Part shown: piece by piece, positions 12,501-25,866 of the stretch
Layout of the letters: each line of letters starts with the position of its first letter
Numbering within the stretch: the stretch's first letter is position 1
From: Ananas comosus
Taxonomy: Eukaryota > Streptophyta > Magnoliopsida > Poales > Bromeliaceae
Reading direction: 5' to 3'
NCBI RefSeq assembly: GCF_001540865.1
Contig: NC_033627.1
Coordinates: 3,910,634-3,974,633 of the forward strand
Length of the DNA stretch: 64,000 nt
The notes under the pieces: generated by a model
The model's input: only the letters and a program-made list of their open reading frames with translations
Told to the model about the DNA's origin: nothing
Database searches by the model: none
Program-made: the position numbers and the translations under genes

Positions 12501-15500
12501 ATCGGAAAATCTAGTTGTGTTTTATTTGTTTTTCTTATGAGACATTGGAAAGCATCTATACAAATACAGGAAATGTGGGCCTTCAGAGTCTGACGTGTCA
12601 CTTTTTTGCTTTTCTGTCGGTTTTTTTTTACTGTCCGTGTTCCCCCCCCTCCCCCCACCTCCCCGTCTCTCTCTCTCTTTCCCTCCGCATTCCGCCGCCT
12701 CTCTTTTTTCTCCATTTGCTCTCCACGTTCCCCCCCCCGCCCCTCTCTCTCTCTCTTTCCGCATTCCACCGCCCGATGTCCCCGCCAGGATCTACGCTCT
12801 CTCCGATCTTCCAGCCAGGATCCACGCTCTCTCCGATCTTCCGCCGGGATTCGCGACGCTATCTTCGCCGGTGGGGGATCTGGCAAGGATCTCCCTCCGT
12901 TGTTCTCTCTCCCGTTGTTCTCTCTCCCTCAATCTTTCTTATCTCGTCGCCGATATCTGCGTCGCGATCTTCGCAGGTCAGAATTCTGGTGAGGATTTCC
13001 TAATTAATTGTGGCTAGGTGATGTATCCGCTTTCTCTCTGTCTCTCTCTTTCTCTCTTTTTCCGATCTCTCTCCGATCTCTTGAGGGGCTGGTGGTCGAG
13101 GGAGAGCGGGGGGTGGGCGTCGAGAGCCCAGTCATAGACGTGGGCAAGCACGCCGTGGGCCACGTAGCAACCGCCGTCAGGAGAGCACGCACGACGGTGC
13201 CGTTGTCGGGGTTGTGGCCGGGGATGGAGCAGGCGAGCCGTATGCGGGACCTGTCGAGCAGGCGGCCCCAGCGCGTGGTGTGCATGTGGCCGAGCAGCTA
13301 GTAGAAGAGCGCCTCGCGGAGGAGCCGCTCCGGCACGTGTGCCGGTGAGTGCAGCTCCCTCCTACCAAGCAGGTCCGGGAGCACCCTGAAGCACGCCAGG
13401 CTCCGGTCGATGAAGTACTCAGGGATCGGGCCGTCCGCCACCCCCGCCCCCACCTCCGCGGCGGAGGAAGCGGAGGGGAGGTTCCAGGAGTCGTCGAGGA
13501 GGGTGGTGAGCATGGAGTCACGGACGGTGTTGGCAAGCGTGGTGGTATTTTGCCGGAGGAGCTCTCGAGCCCCCGTGCCCTCTCCCTGGTGCCCGCGCCC
13601 TGTTCGACGAAATGCCGAGCTGATCGCGGAGCGCTTCGTGGGCATCAGAGAGATGGGGAGCGGCGCTGGCGAGATGGTGGTGGGGATGGGATTTGGGTGA
13701 GGATTCGTCACCGGAAGCAGCGGCGGCAGTGGCGCGCTACACGTTGTTTGATCCCATCGGCAACGGCACCTGCGCTGCCCCGGCGAGCTCCGCCGCGGAG
13801 CTCGGCTTTTTCGCCCCAGCGATCAACGGCGGGGGCAGTGAGATCGATGTATCCTCCTCCTTCAAATCGCTCAATCTAATCGTACGACCCTCAAATTCCC
13901 AATTTCCACTAAAATTAAACCTAATTCGCGTCAATTTTTTAGGTTTTTTTTTTGTATTTTTTGATAATTTGGTGCTCAATTTAGGGTGGTGAAGGGGTTT
14001 ATGCTGGTGGATTCGGTGCGTTTCTTTCTTCCCCTTCCGGCCACACAGGTTTTATTTCTTTTTTTTCCCATTAATTCCCCAAATTTTTTTCCCTGTTTTC
14101 TCAAAAATTTTTTAAAAAACAAACAAAGAACATAATATTGGAACTAAAATTTTAATCTAAAATAGCAACAGAGAGGTTCAATAAGCTTCGTAATCGCACC
14201 TACGAATGCAAAGGTGACGGCGACAACGGCGTCGCCAAAGCAGCGAGTGAGGGTGAGGAGAGGCCAAGGAACAGATCCCCATAGCATCGCTGAGACTCGT
14301 TACACATGCTTCTTTATATATAATAACCTTATGGACCAAATAAATACCTCTGTGCTCTATAAAAAAAAAGACATATACCCAACAACATTAATGTCTTTTT
14401 ATTTTCCAGTATGAAAATATTAAACTATTGTCTGAAATGTAGATAATATAACATATCGTGATATAATGATCATGCAATGTTCTCTTGAATGTAGATCTTA
14501 CTAGTAGTAGATATTTATTTGAATTGTTTTGGTTTCATTTATTTCATAACTGAAACTTGGAAGGAACCGATGGACTAGTGCAGCTGCCAAACACAAAGAA
14601 TTTATGGTTGGACCATCACAGGAATTAAAATTGAATACACCGTGATTTCAATGAATCTGTTCGCATGCAACATGATGAGTTTCTGAAGATAGAGCGAAAC
14701 TAGTTCATATGGCTTATTCATGTACTTCCTCATTAAGAAGGGTTGATAAACTTTTTGCATATCATTCTATTGGTTATACAAGTTCTGATTCTTTTCTATT
14801 TCTTAAAATTTTTCCTTGTCGTTTCTTGGGACTGGCCAAGTAATTACGGCCTGTTAGTATTAAGTATTATAATTTTTATAAATTGTACATAGTAATCATG
14901 CAACCTGATCTTGTTTACTTTCTTTAGTGCTTGGAAGCATTTGGTATTCCTGTTCCAAATTATGTTCTGGTGAATAGAGAGTATCCTTGTCAAGAACTAG
15001 ACTACTTTGTTGAGCAAGAAGATTTTGTTGAGGTTCATGGGAAGCGGTTTTGGAAGCCTTTTGTGGAGAAACCTATCGATGGTAGGATTTTGTTCCTCAT
15101 TACTTCTCTGGACTTCTTTTTTTTCCTTTTGGTATTGTGGCACTTGCTTTTGCATCCTGCATACTGAATTTTACTCGTTTGTCTTGTTATCGGTTTGCAT
15201 AAAGTTTTGCTTTTCTACCATTTCAAAAAGACTAAAGTTCAAAATGGGTGATCGAAGGTTTTGATAATACATATTTAGTCCCGACCCTTGTTATTTTCTT
15301 TATCAATACTTTGTTCTCTTTGATAAATAGTGAAACAAATGTTGTGCCATGCTCTACGTAGAAGTAGCATCAACGAGACAACAACATTCTAGTACATCAC
15401 GATTGTATGGATTAAGTTCATTATGATTATTCTAATCTATGTAATCTATATAAACTTGGAGGATCTCGAGCGAAATCGTGAAGCCATTTCAACTTTTAAA

Positions 15501-18500
15501 AGACGTAATTTTTTGATAGAATTTCAATATGTATTCTGTATGCGAATGCTTCGATACATTTTATAGTGTGAGTGCAAATGAACTGAATGACATCATTTGC
15601 ATGACATGAACCTGTGGACATTATGTGTCTTGGAGTGTGTAACTGTAACTGTAACTACCAAATCAAATAGGAGATGTAAAATTTTCCATTTGTAATTATT
15701 TTTTATCTGAGTAATCTTCATTTACGAACCCTGCTTTCTAGCTTCTGACACATCATGTTTTCTCACGAAGGGGATGACCACAGCATAATGATATACTATC
15801 CTAGTTCCGCTGGTGGAGGAATGAAGGAGTTGTTTCGAAAGGTACTGTTCATTTTCTTTTCCTTTCTTCCAAAGGAGTTGTTTGAGAATAATGTGCTAGA
15901 TTCCTCATCAAATTCCTGCGACAGTGACTTGAGACCACCCCCTCTCCTTTAAGCAATGGGGGGTGCCAACCACTCCGGTGTTCAATTTAATTAGAGTTAT
16001 AAAGTAAAAATGAAGTGAAAGTGTCTAATCTATATAATCTAATTATTTTGTTAGATTTTTGCACCATCTGTTCGTAGATTGAGAGATTTTGATGAACTTT
16101 GGATGCTTTCACATTATGATTTGATGCTCTGATTTGTCTTCTTGATGAACATGATTATATGAATGTTTAAGTTGGTGCATTTCTGTCTTGAGATTTTGAT
16201 TAAATTATCTGTCCATGTTGGCTGAGCAATCTACACTTAGGTTATAAATAAAAATAAATAAATTATTTAATCGGAACTTGTTTTAATTTTTAGTAGTCCA
16301 TATCATGCTGACTTTTGAAAGCCTGAATAGCTAATGTTGAGATTATGTTTTGTAGGTCGTGTTTTCAAAGGGCTAAGATGGTCATTTATTAGATAACAAC
16401 TAAAGATAAAGAAATATTCTCTAGTACATCTCTTTTGTGTTTAACTTATATTGTAAGCTACTTATCCATTTCATAGATATCCTGAAAAATTATATTTCTG
16501 CAACATGAGATTCTTTCAAAATGCATATATATATAGGTTGGCAATCGCTCCAGCGAGTTTCATCCAGAGGTTAGGAGAGTGCGTCGTGAGGGATCTTACA
16601 TTTACGAGGAATTCATGCCCACTGGGGGAACAGATGTCAAGGTTACATTGACTTTCTTTCTTTATTATCTTTCATTTGGTTAATCTTTTACTCTTTTTTT
16701 TCATATAGAAAATAATGCAGATTTGTTATTATATGTGACATCTATATATTAATTGCTCTTCTTAGACTGTGAAATGACGTAGCAATCTCTTAGATTATAA
16801 AGTACCGACGTTTGGTGTTTTTTCTTTCATTGAACATAATGAGCTAAGAAATTGAAGCATTGCCAAGTTGAATTTTTTTGGGCCTTCTTTTTTACTATTT
16901 ATGTGCTCTACGAATAATTAGCTTCCTCTGGTTGCATTACTGTGCAAAATTTGTACTAGTAGTTGGGACTTGTTGAGGTGTTCGTAGAGGAGTAGCTACT
17001 AGAGAGCACACTATGTCACTGCCTTAGGTTGTAGGCTACTACAAACCATCTATCCACTGCAATCTGTATCATCTCTACCCTGCAATTTCTCATGCTAACT
17101 CCTTTTCATACTAGGTTTGTAAATATTGAAGGACCATGTAGCTAGATTTTAGGTTATATGTAAATATTCTAGCGAGTAATGACCTTGCCGTGTTCTATTT
17201 TTCAAGTAATGTGTTTTAAGTTTATACTAGTGAAGGTACCCGCGCGTTGCAGCGGGTGGATTCCGCAAAAGCAAATTAATAAAAAAAGCTGAACAAAAAA
17301 ATAGTAAAAATATAAGAAAAGTAAAAAAAAGAAGTCAAAGAATAAAAAATAATAAAAGTAGAATAAATTAAGAATAAAGTGTAAGAAGGATAAAAAGATA
17401 ATAAGAGCAAAATCATAAGAATAATAAATTATATTTATAGCATCAGTAAAAGTTGAAGACTAAAATATAACATACTTCATAGTTCAAACCAGAAATTGTA
17501 ATTAATTGAAGTTTGAGGACTAAAGTGTCACATGACTAATAGTTTGTTGTAACGCATTAAAATTCGAGAACTCAAGTGTTATGCATCTCATAGCTTAAGG
17601 TTTAAAGGTGTAATTTATCTTTTTTATGTTTTTTTTTTTTCCAAACGAAGTAAGGGTTGCGCATCGATCGGTTTTGTTCAATTAGTGATTTCATTCTAAA
17701 AAAGAACATGTTAAATTATTTAAGAAAGTTTAGAATGCTTAATTGTTAAAATTAAAAGTCGACCAATCATGTTTTGAATATTTCAGAAGATTCTGAATGT
17801 GAAGTTGATTGCTCATCAGACTATAAATATGACATTGAAATTTGATATTAAAATTAAAATAAAAACATGTAGAGATTTCCTAATTGGCTATCCAACCTCT
17901 CAAATTTTGTTTTTACTATACAACCTTTCAATTTGTTTGATTTGACATAGTCAACGGTAGTTTGACTTCAAAATTTAAATGCATCGTTTATCTGTACAAA
18001 TTCAGTTAGTATACTTTATGCAATTCTCGCAACTATATATTTATTAATATAAATAATTAAGCTAAACTCTATCAATCTCTCTCTCATCTTTTACTGCTCA
18101 ATCTATTTTTAAATGATCAATTTTATAAAATTAAAATTTATACTTAATATAAGTAATCTAAACTATATAAAAAGATATGTAAAAATTATATACTTAAAAT
18201 TTTTGTAATAATGAAAGAGAGCCCAATGCTAGTCCCTCTGCGAAATTATTGGATGATGAGATAGAGGGGTTGGGATGAAAAAAAGGCGGGCCCCAACCCC
18301 ACCCCACCTCCCCCCAAATTAATATGGAGATGCCACGCAGTATTAGGACTCCAGCTTTAAATATGTTTATAGATTGCATTGTCCTCGCTTCCAAATTGTT
18401 CTGTTTAAATATTGCACTTCATTTAAAGGTTGTTTGATTGGGTATAGTTGCAATTGCACATTCAGCTGTAACTGAATACGGATTCAAATCCGTTGTTTGG

Positions 18501-21500
18501 TTTGATGCATTTGAATCCAACTACTACAGTTGGAATAACACCTGGAGGCTTAACTGCAGCAGTTAAAACTGTGCCCAAATTGGCCGTAGTTTCAACTAAA
18601 ATAGTTGGAGAGGGTAACTTTAAACAAAAGGTAAACTTGCCTCCTTATTCACCTTTTAAATAAAAAATATATTGAAACTACGGTATAATATTTTATAAAT
18701 GCACTTCTCAACTGCATGCAATCGAACAAATTATTTATAATTGGTATGTTTTTTTTTGCTACATTAAACCAAACGAGATGTATGTTGTTGTAACTGTTGT
18801 ACTTCCAATTGCATGCATCTCCAACCACATTGCATGTACAATTACATCCAACTAAACAACCCCTTATAGTAGTTACTCTGCGTGAATACTGGTCGACATG
18901 GGTATGTGCCACAGCACCTAGAACCTTGACTGAAATTGATTTCATGGTTGACTTCAATAGTTTACTCAGGTTCTTTTATAAGGTTCTTTTATAAGAATGG
19001 TTCCATGAAATTTTCTTGGCACTTTGCAATCTTATTTCTTATTTGACTATTATTATTACTATTATTTTGCATTTTTCTGTTGCTTCTATTTGTTGCAATG
19101 GGAAATCTATTTAGTACATCAAAATCTTGAGTGGTATATCTATATTTGTCATATTGTACCACGAAGCCATGTTATCGTATACTACTTATGTCGTTTCATG
19201 CTATGTTACTAGAACCTAGGTGTTTACTTTTATTATAGGTATATACAGTTGGCCAAGAGTATGCACATGCTGAAGCACGCAAATCTCCTGTTGTTGATGG
19301 CGTTGTTATGAGGAATCCTGATGGAAAAGAGGTAAATATATAGGGATTTTTGTGGTCCTTTCATTTGTTTGAGTTGTATAGATTTTTACCTTCTAGTGGG
19401 GTATGCATTGAATAACACTTCTGAAATGTGTTGTGGGAGTTGGTTCCAAATATTTACCCTCTATAGGTACCTCGTCAGCAAATCAATTATAGCCCTTTCC
19501 CTGCATGATAGTGATATACCAAAAGAATTTGGTTAATGAGCCCTCTAAATTATAATGTGAAAATCCTAACTGGAGGAAAATCAGGATGAAAACTGGGCTT
19601 TCGGTGAAAGTTTTGAGGTTTGTATTGATGGAGAGGTTACCCTGGTGTTCCAGTTTTGGCTAATGTAATGAAGGCGAGATCCTCTAAAGTTTCTTCTAGA
19701 CCTTAGAGGAAGGAGATGCCTTCAACTCTGGGGGACAATTTGACCTAAGATCTTGATTATAATTGATATCATTGCTTCTAGTGTCATATAAAGTAAAAAG
19801 ATCAAACACGTCATCTGCATTAAAATCACAACAATTTTAATATGCTTTAATACTATGTGGAATGGATGGCTTTCTGTAGTCCTTTGGCTCTCATGATGGT
19901 GTAATATTTTTTCTTTTTCATTCTTCACCACACTTTGAACATCAAAATCTAATTAGACAGGAGCAAGGGTTAATTATATATTTGTTACAGACTTACAGTA
20001 TTTGTTGGTCTCAACTCTCAACTTTTGGGCCGGTTATGAGCTTGCCATGAACTCAAGTGGCAAGGGACTAATCCTGTTTCTTTCATTATTGATTTTTGGC
20101 TTGTGCAAACAAATTGGCCTTAAAATTAATGATTTTGTCTTTGGTTTAGTCATTTGATGGCATTGCTTAATTTTTGTGGTTTTATTTTAATGATGTGTAT
20201 TAGATGTTTAATAATGCATTATTCTTGAAGGTGAGATATCCTGTACTATTAACTCCGGCAGAGAAACACATGGCAAGGGGTGTTTGTCATGCTTTCAGGC
20301 AAGCGGTAATTTTATTTACATTTGATTCTTACACGTGGTTCTTTCTTCCTGCCTACATGCAAGAGAGTTTTCCTCTCCATTTAGCAGGCATTTACTATAT
20401 AATTGTTTCTGTTGTTCACCATGCTATGTTGAAGTATGCGATCCATGCATCCCTCTACTTATTGCACGTGTATGTTTTAAATGAGGGCATAATCTGTAGC
20501 ATTGAAGATAGCAATGATAATTATCTGGTAATTTTCCGGTAATTTTCCCCATACTAAAATTCTTGAGCTGCTGAATCTTAGAGCGATTGCAGATCGCCAC
20601 CCAGACATTTTTGGTAAATATAAACCACATGTACTTTCTACCTGTTTCAATCAATCAATCACTCCACTTCAACTTCTGTTAATTTTCCTTAGCACAATTG
20701 TCTATCACATGAAATCCAAATGACTCAAATGTGCCTAGAATCATCAAACCATTAAAAAGAAGGGTATACCTGAATTTGATGGGTAGTGTGACAGTTCCCT
20801 GCTAATGGTATTGGATTTTTTTCTTGAAGTGTGTCCTAGTCTCCTACATGTATTGCTCAGTTCTCTCTATTAAACTTTCTCCCTTTTTTGTCTCTCTATC
20901 TACCGCGTAGGTGTGTGGCTTTGATCTCTTAAGGTGTGAAGGAAGATCCTATGTGTGTGATGTGAATGGGTGGAGTTTTGTGAAGAATTCACACAAGTAA
21001 ACACTTCACTTAATTTTTTTAAATTAGTTACTATTCATTTTGTTTTGATTGAAAAACAATACGTCCATTGTTATTGCTACCACCATAATTATCGCTGCCC
21101 TACTTCTAATATCCAAGATCTTATCACTTAGATACTATGATGATGCTGCATGCATTTTGAGGAAAATGTTTCTTGATGCCAAAGCTCCTCATCTGTCATC
21201 TACTATTCCTCCTAGTCTTCCGTGGAAATGTAACGAACCAGTCCAACCTTCTGAAGGCCTGACACGACAAGGAAGTGGAATTATTGGCACATTTGGTCAA
21301 TCGGAGGAACTCCGTTGTGTGATAGCTATTATCCGCCAGTAAGCGCATGCCTTTCTGCATTATAACAAGCTGCTGTTCATTCTTTCTTTTTCCTGATGGT
21401 TGTCCAAAATGTTGTAAGTGGTGATCGGACTCCAAAGCAGAAGGTAAAATTGAAGGTTACGGAGGAAAAGCTTCTAAATTTAATGTTGAAGTATAATGGT

Positions 21501-24500
21501 GGAAAGCCAAGAGCTGAGGTACTTGTTACTCTGAAATTGGTTCATTAACTCTTTTGTAAATTTGTTAGTACTGAATGTAAGTTTATTTTACTGAACCTTT
21601 GCTTGTAGACAAAGCTCAAAAGTGCTGTTCAGTTACAAGATCTGCTAGATGCTACAAGAATACTAGTTCCACGTACTAGGTATGCTTTGCAGATTTCTCT
21701 AACAAAGATGAATAGTTTAAGATTTATTTTGCATTAGTTTTGTTTAAATATTATTTTTGCACTCCTGTTAATAGGGTTTGCTATTATACTTCCAACTTGA
21801 TAGGCTACTTCAATCTGGGCCAACACACTTACACACCTTGTTACACTTTGGCTCAGTTTTGATTTGCCATTAAATGTCATATAGTAGTATGGCTACTTAA
21901 ATCTGCAAATCAAAGGTAGCTTGTGAATTTTTTTTTTCAGATTTAAAACTTTTGAGAAGAAAAAGATTCTGTGATATATTGAATAGTGAACACTTTGTGT
22001 TGCCAGTCTAGGTTTGATATTTCAAGCAACGATTTAAATGCCGTGGCACGGGGTCGTGCCGGAAACTTGCTGGCATGGTACGGCACGGTGCGTGCCGGGC
22101 CATGCCGACACGTGCTGGTCACAAAAAAAATGTGTGCCGACATGTAATGGCATGAAATATTTATTTTTTTTTAGCAACAAAATATGTCAATTATTATTAT
22201 GTATTTTTATCAAATCTTTTGAACTGCATTGAGAAAATTACTTACTAATTTCAAGAATAGAGGGTTTTGAGTTGTCCTATCAGCACGGGGGCTGTATCGT
22301 GCCGATATCTTGTTGACACGATACGGCACGGTAAATACGGCCCATACCGATGGGCACTTTAATCCTTGATTTCAAGTCAGAGGCACTAAATTGTAAATTT
22401 CAATAATTTTAAATACTAGCACAGAATCTGTGCTTTTCCTGCAGAAAATTATTTAGAAGCACAAAATTTGCTCTGAATTTGTAAATACACAGTAACTTCA
22501 TTAATGATGTAATTTAAAATAATTATGAGAAAAACAGCAAAGGGCCTGAATATGCTTTTGAACAAACTTCGACTACCCTAGATGGGAAAATATTATATGT
22601 TACTAATCTGTAATTTCGAAAATGTATTATCTACTAATTCAATGCCACGGCGTTATAGCAAAATATAAAAAAATGAAGTCATAATGTGTCAAAGTATAAC
22701 TTTTTAAACTAAAAGAGAGCAAAATGCAAAAGCTCTAAGCCATAGGAGGCTAATTGAATCTTGCTATGCTACCTTTGCATCTAAGGTTTTATCTTCAGTT
22801 GAATGGATTTGTCATTGTGCATTTTATAATATCTAATACCCAAATTGAGGAAAAGTTTCTTTGCCTATACGATAGTACAATCGTGCATACATACTATACT
22901 TTGTTTTACTTTAACATTCAAGTAATATATAAGGTGTAAGGGCATGTTTGGTTCATGATTGGAATAGGAATGAGAAATGGAATTGGATTGCTTTGGAATG
23001 GGAAATGGAATGATGAATCATCCAAAAATGTTTGGTTCATTATTTGAATGGAAATCGGAATGAAAATTTAAAATTTTTGAGAGAGGGTTTTGATTAAGAG
23101 AGAGAAAAGTGATAAAGAAAGAGGAGGTAGGTGTTGATAAAAAAGGATTTTGAATAATTTACTTTGGAATGAGCCAATCCGAGATTCAAAGCCGGATTGG
23201 ATCATAAATGGATTTGGCCATTCCCATTCCGAAGTGGAATCGGAATCGGGATCCGATTCCTATAAAACAAACGGCAACTATTGGAATCAATGAATTCCAT
23301 TCCGATTCCATAGTCTAAAATAGGTGAACCAAACATGCCCTAAGTGTAATGCCCTAATAGTCCCACATCGGATAGAAAAGGGATTATGATTGGGTATATA
23401 AGGATTAGGGACCCTAGTAATAATAACTGGCATAAGCATTTTGGGCTGTTGGTTTAGAGTCCAATGAGTTATTATTGCTTGTGGATAGGATCGTTACATT
23501 TGGTATCGGAGCCTAATATCAGCCGGAAGTGTGAGAGCTAAGTGCTATGCGGGACAAAGTACTATACTACGAGTTTGGTGAGAGCCATTGCTTGAATCTG
23601 TAGGAACCACCTCTAGAATCTCATATCATTTAGTACTATATGCTAGCGCAGTTGGTTGATTAATGTATAATATGCTATAATTTGCACTATGCTTGACATT
23701 TCATATGCAGTTATTGTTGTTAGTCGATATTTGTCGAATCTAGGGAAGCAACACTAGGAGGTAGTAAAATGGAAAGGCACAATTGATACAGGAATTTTCT
23801 ACACTAGAGAATCTAGTAGTGCTGAAGTAAGAGGGCATGTGGACTCTGACTATGTTGGAGATTTAGACAGTAGAAGATCCATAATAGGTTACACTTTTTT
23901 CTGTTGGATGACGGATCTGTTAGTTGAAAGTCCACGTTGCAGCGCACTGTAGCCTTGCCAACTACAGAGGCGGAATATATGGTGACAATTGAAGTAGCCA
24001 AGAAAGCAGTCTAGCTTGAAGGCTTGGTAGGTGAACTCGATATCATACAGGATAAGGTAATAATATTTTGTGATAGTCAAACTGCTATTTGTCTTGCTAA
24101 AAATCATGTGTACCATGCAAGGACTAAATATATAGACACAAGGTATCACAAATTAAGGGAGTTCACAAACGAAGATGATGAAAAAATTCAGTTTGTGAAG
24201 GTCTATAAAGGACAACATAGCTGACATCATGACAAATCCGGTAATAGCTTGAAAGTTTAGGAATTGTCTAAACTTGGCAAATTTACATGATTGCTGAATA
24301 CTGGAAGCTCTAGGGAGAAACGGCATTAAGAAGAGAGAATTTGCATGAAGAACAAAAGAAGCCAAGATGGAGAATGTTGGATATATGTCTTCTCTTGTAT
24401 ATGCCATAAAGGTACTTTTTTGCCCTATAAGGTTTTCTAAATGCTAAATAGGCATGAATATGGAAATTGGTTTACGGTGCACTGGATCTACTAAAATCCT

Positions 24501-25830
24501 TAAAGTGTGAATGGGATGCTCTAATTGTACGGTGAAGACGTGCATGTGTTTTGCTTATGTATGCATGAAACTCATGCATGCTCATTTTTTTCCATAGTCT
24601 ATGTATAGGCTAATTAATGGATGTTGACTTGAAAAAGTTGCCTGCTCCAATTTACATGTGCATGTGCACTTTGCATGCATATAAAAGGAATGCCATGCTC
24701 CGCGAACAAGTGAAACAAGAAGTGTGAGGTGAAGCCCGGGAATTTAATTAGTAGCTTGTTGAGTTTCTCACTGTTTTAGAAAAATTCATTTAGGATAAAG
24801 ATTAGGATTTTTTCTTGCTACAAGGGAAGGGTGACAATAACTATAAAGCTCTTGTATTTAAGTTGAGAGAAACATAAAGCTGTAGGCTTAATACTCTGGT
24901 TTCTTCATATAAAGCATATATCTCTCTCGCTTTCCTCATGGACATAGGCAAGTTGCCGAACCACATAAATCGCTGTTTCTTCTTTGTGTATTTCTTTTCT
25001 ATTATTTTTCGCTAGTTCTTGGTTAGTGTTTTTTTTGTTGATAGCACATGCTGGACGATCCTAAGCCCTGACAGATGGTACTTCAAAAGTTCTATTTGAT
25101 AAAACTCTAAACCCTATGTCATTTATCTAGGTCTGGGCGTGAAAGTGATAGTGATGCTGAAGATTTAGAGCATGCTGAAAAACTTCGTCAAGTCAAAGCA
25201 GTGCTGGAGGAGGTAAATTTACTAGTACTATATTTCATATTGGCAGGTCCATATTGTTTCAGTTCTACTTAATACAAACAAATTGTCATGCCTTATTGAT
25301 TTTTCTCACCTATTTACATGATGATAGATACAAGAGGACCACTCTTTTGTCTAGACTTAGCAGCTGTGGTCACATGTGGTTTCTGAAGTTACATACCCAC
25401 TCGTAGAGCAAACAATAATCCTTCTTCATGTTAATACTAGTGCAAGCACCTTTATTCCTTTAGCATACGGAAGAGGGGACAAGATAACAAGGCACTTTTT
25501 TTTGGTTTACTTTTGATTTTCTTTTCATTTCTGTTTCCTAAAATATGAAATGATGGCAAGTTCATCTTATCTCTTCTCTTTGCAAGTTCAATTCTATTGG
25601 GACATATCTTTAATGAAGCTATTTTTCTCCACATTCTTGCCAAACGAATCGTACCACTAATATCTTGCACATCACATGTGACTTACAAATAGTAAGATCC
25701 ATCTATGAGGCTTTTTGTTGTGGCCCAATAGTCCTATATCAGACTCTCTTACTTGTGTTAGTAATTTGTGCTTAAGCATTTTGTGTCATGTTGTTAATCT
25801 TATTCCACATTTTATCTTGGGCCATGTTGT

Positions 25831-25866
<36 letters not shown>

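Noticed and set aside
23495..23515. tRNA gene
   Set aside because: Only the short primer-site-like motif is present. There is no cloverleaf, so it fits a retrotransposon edge and not a tRNA gene.
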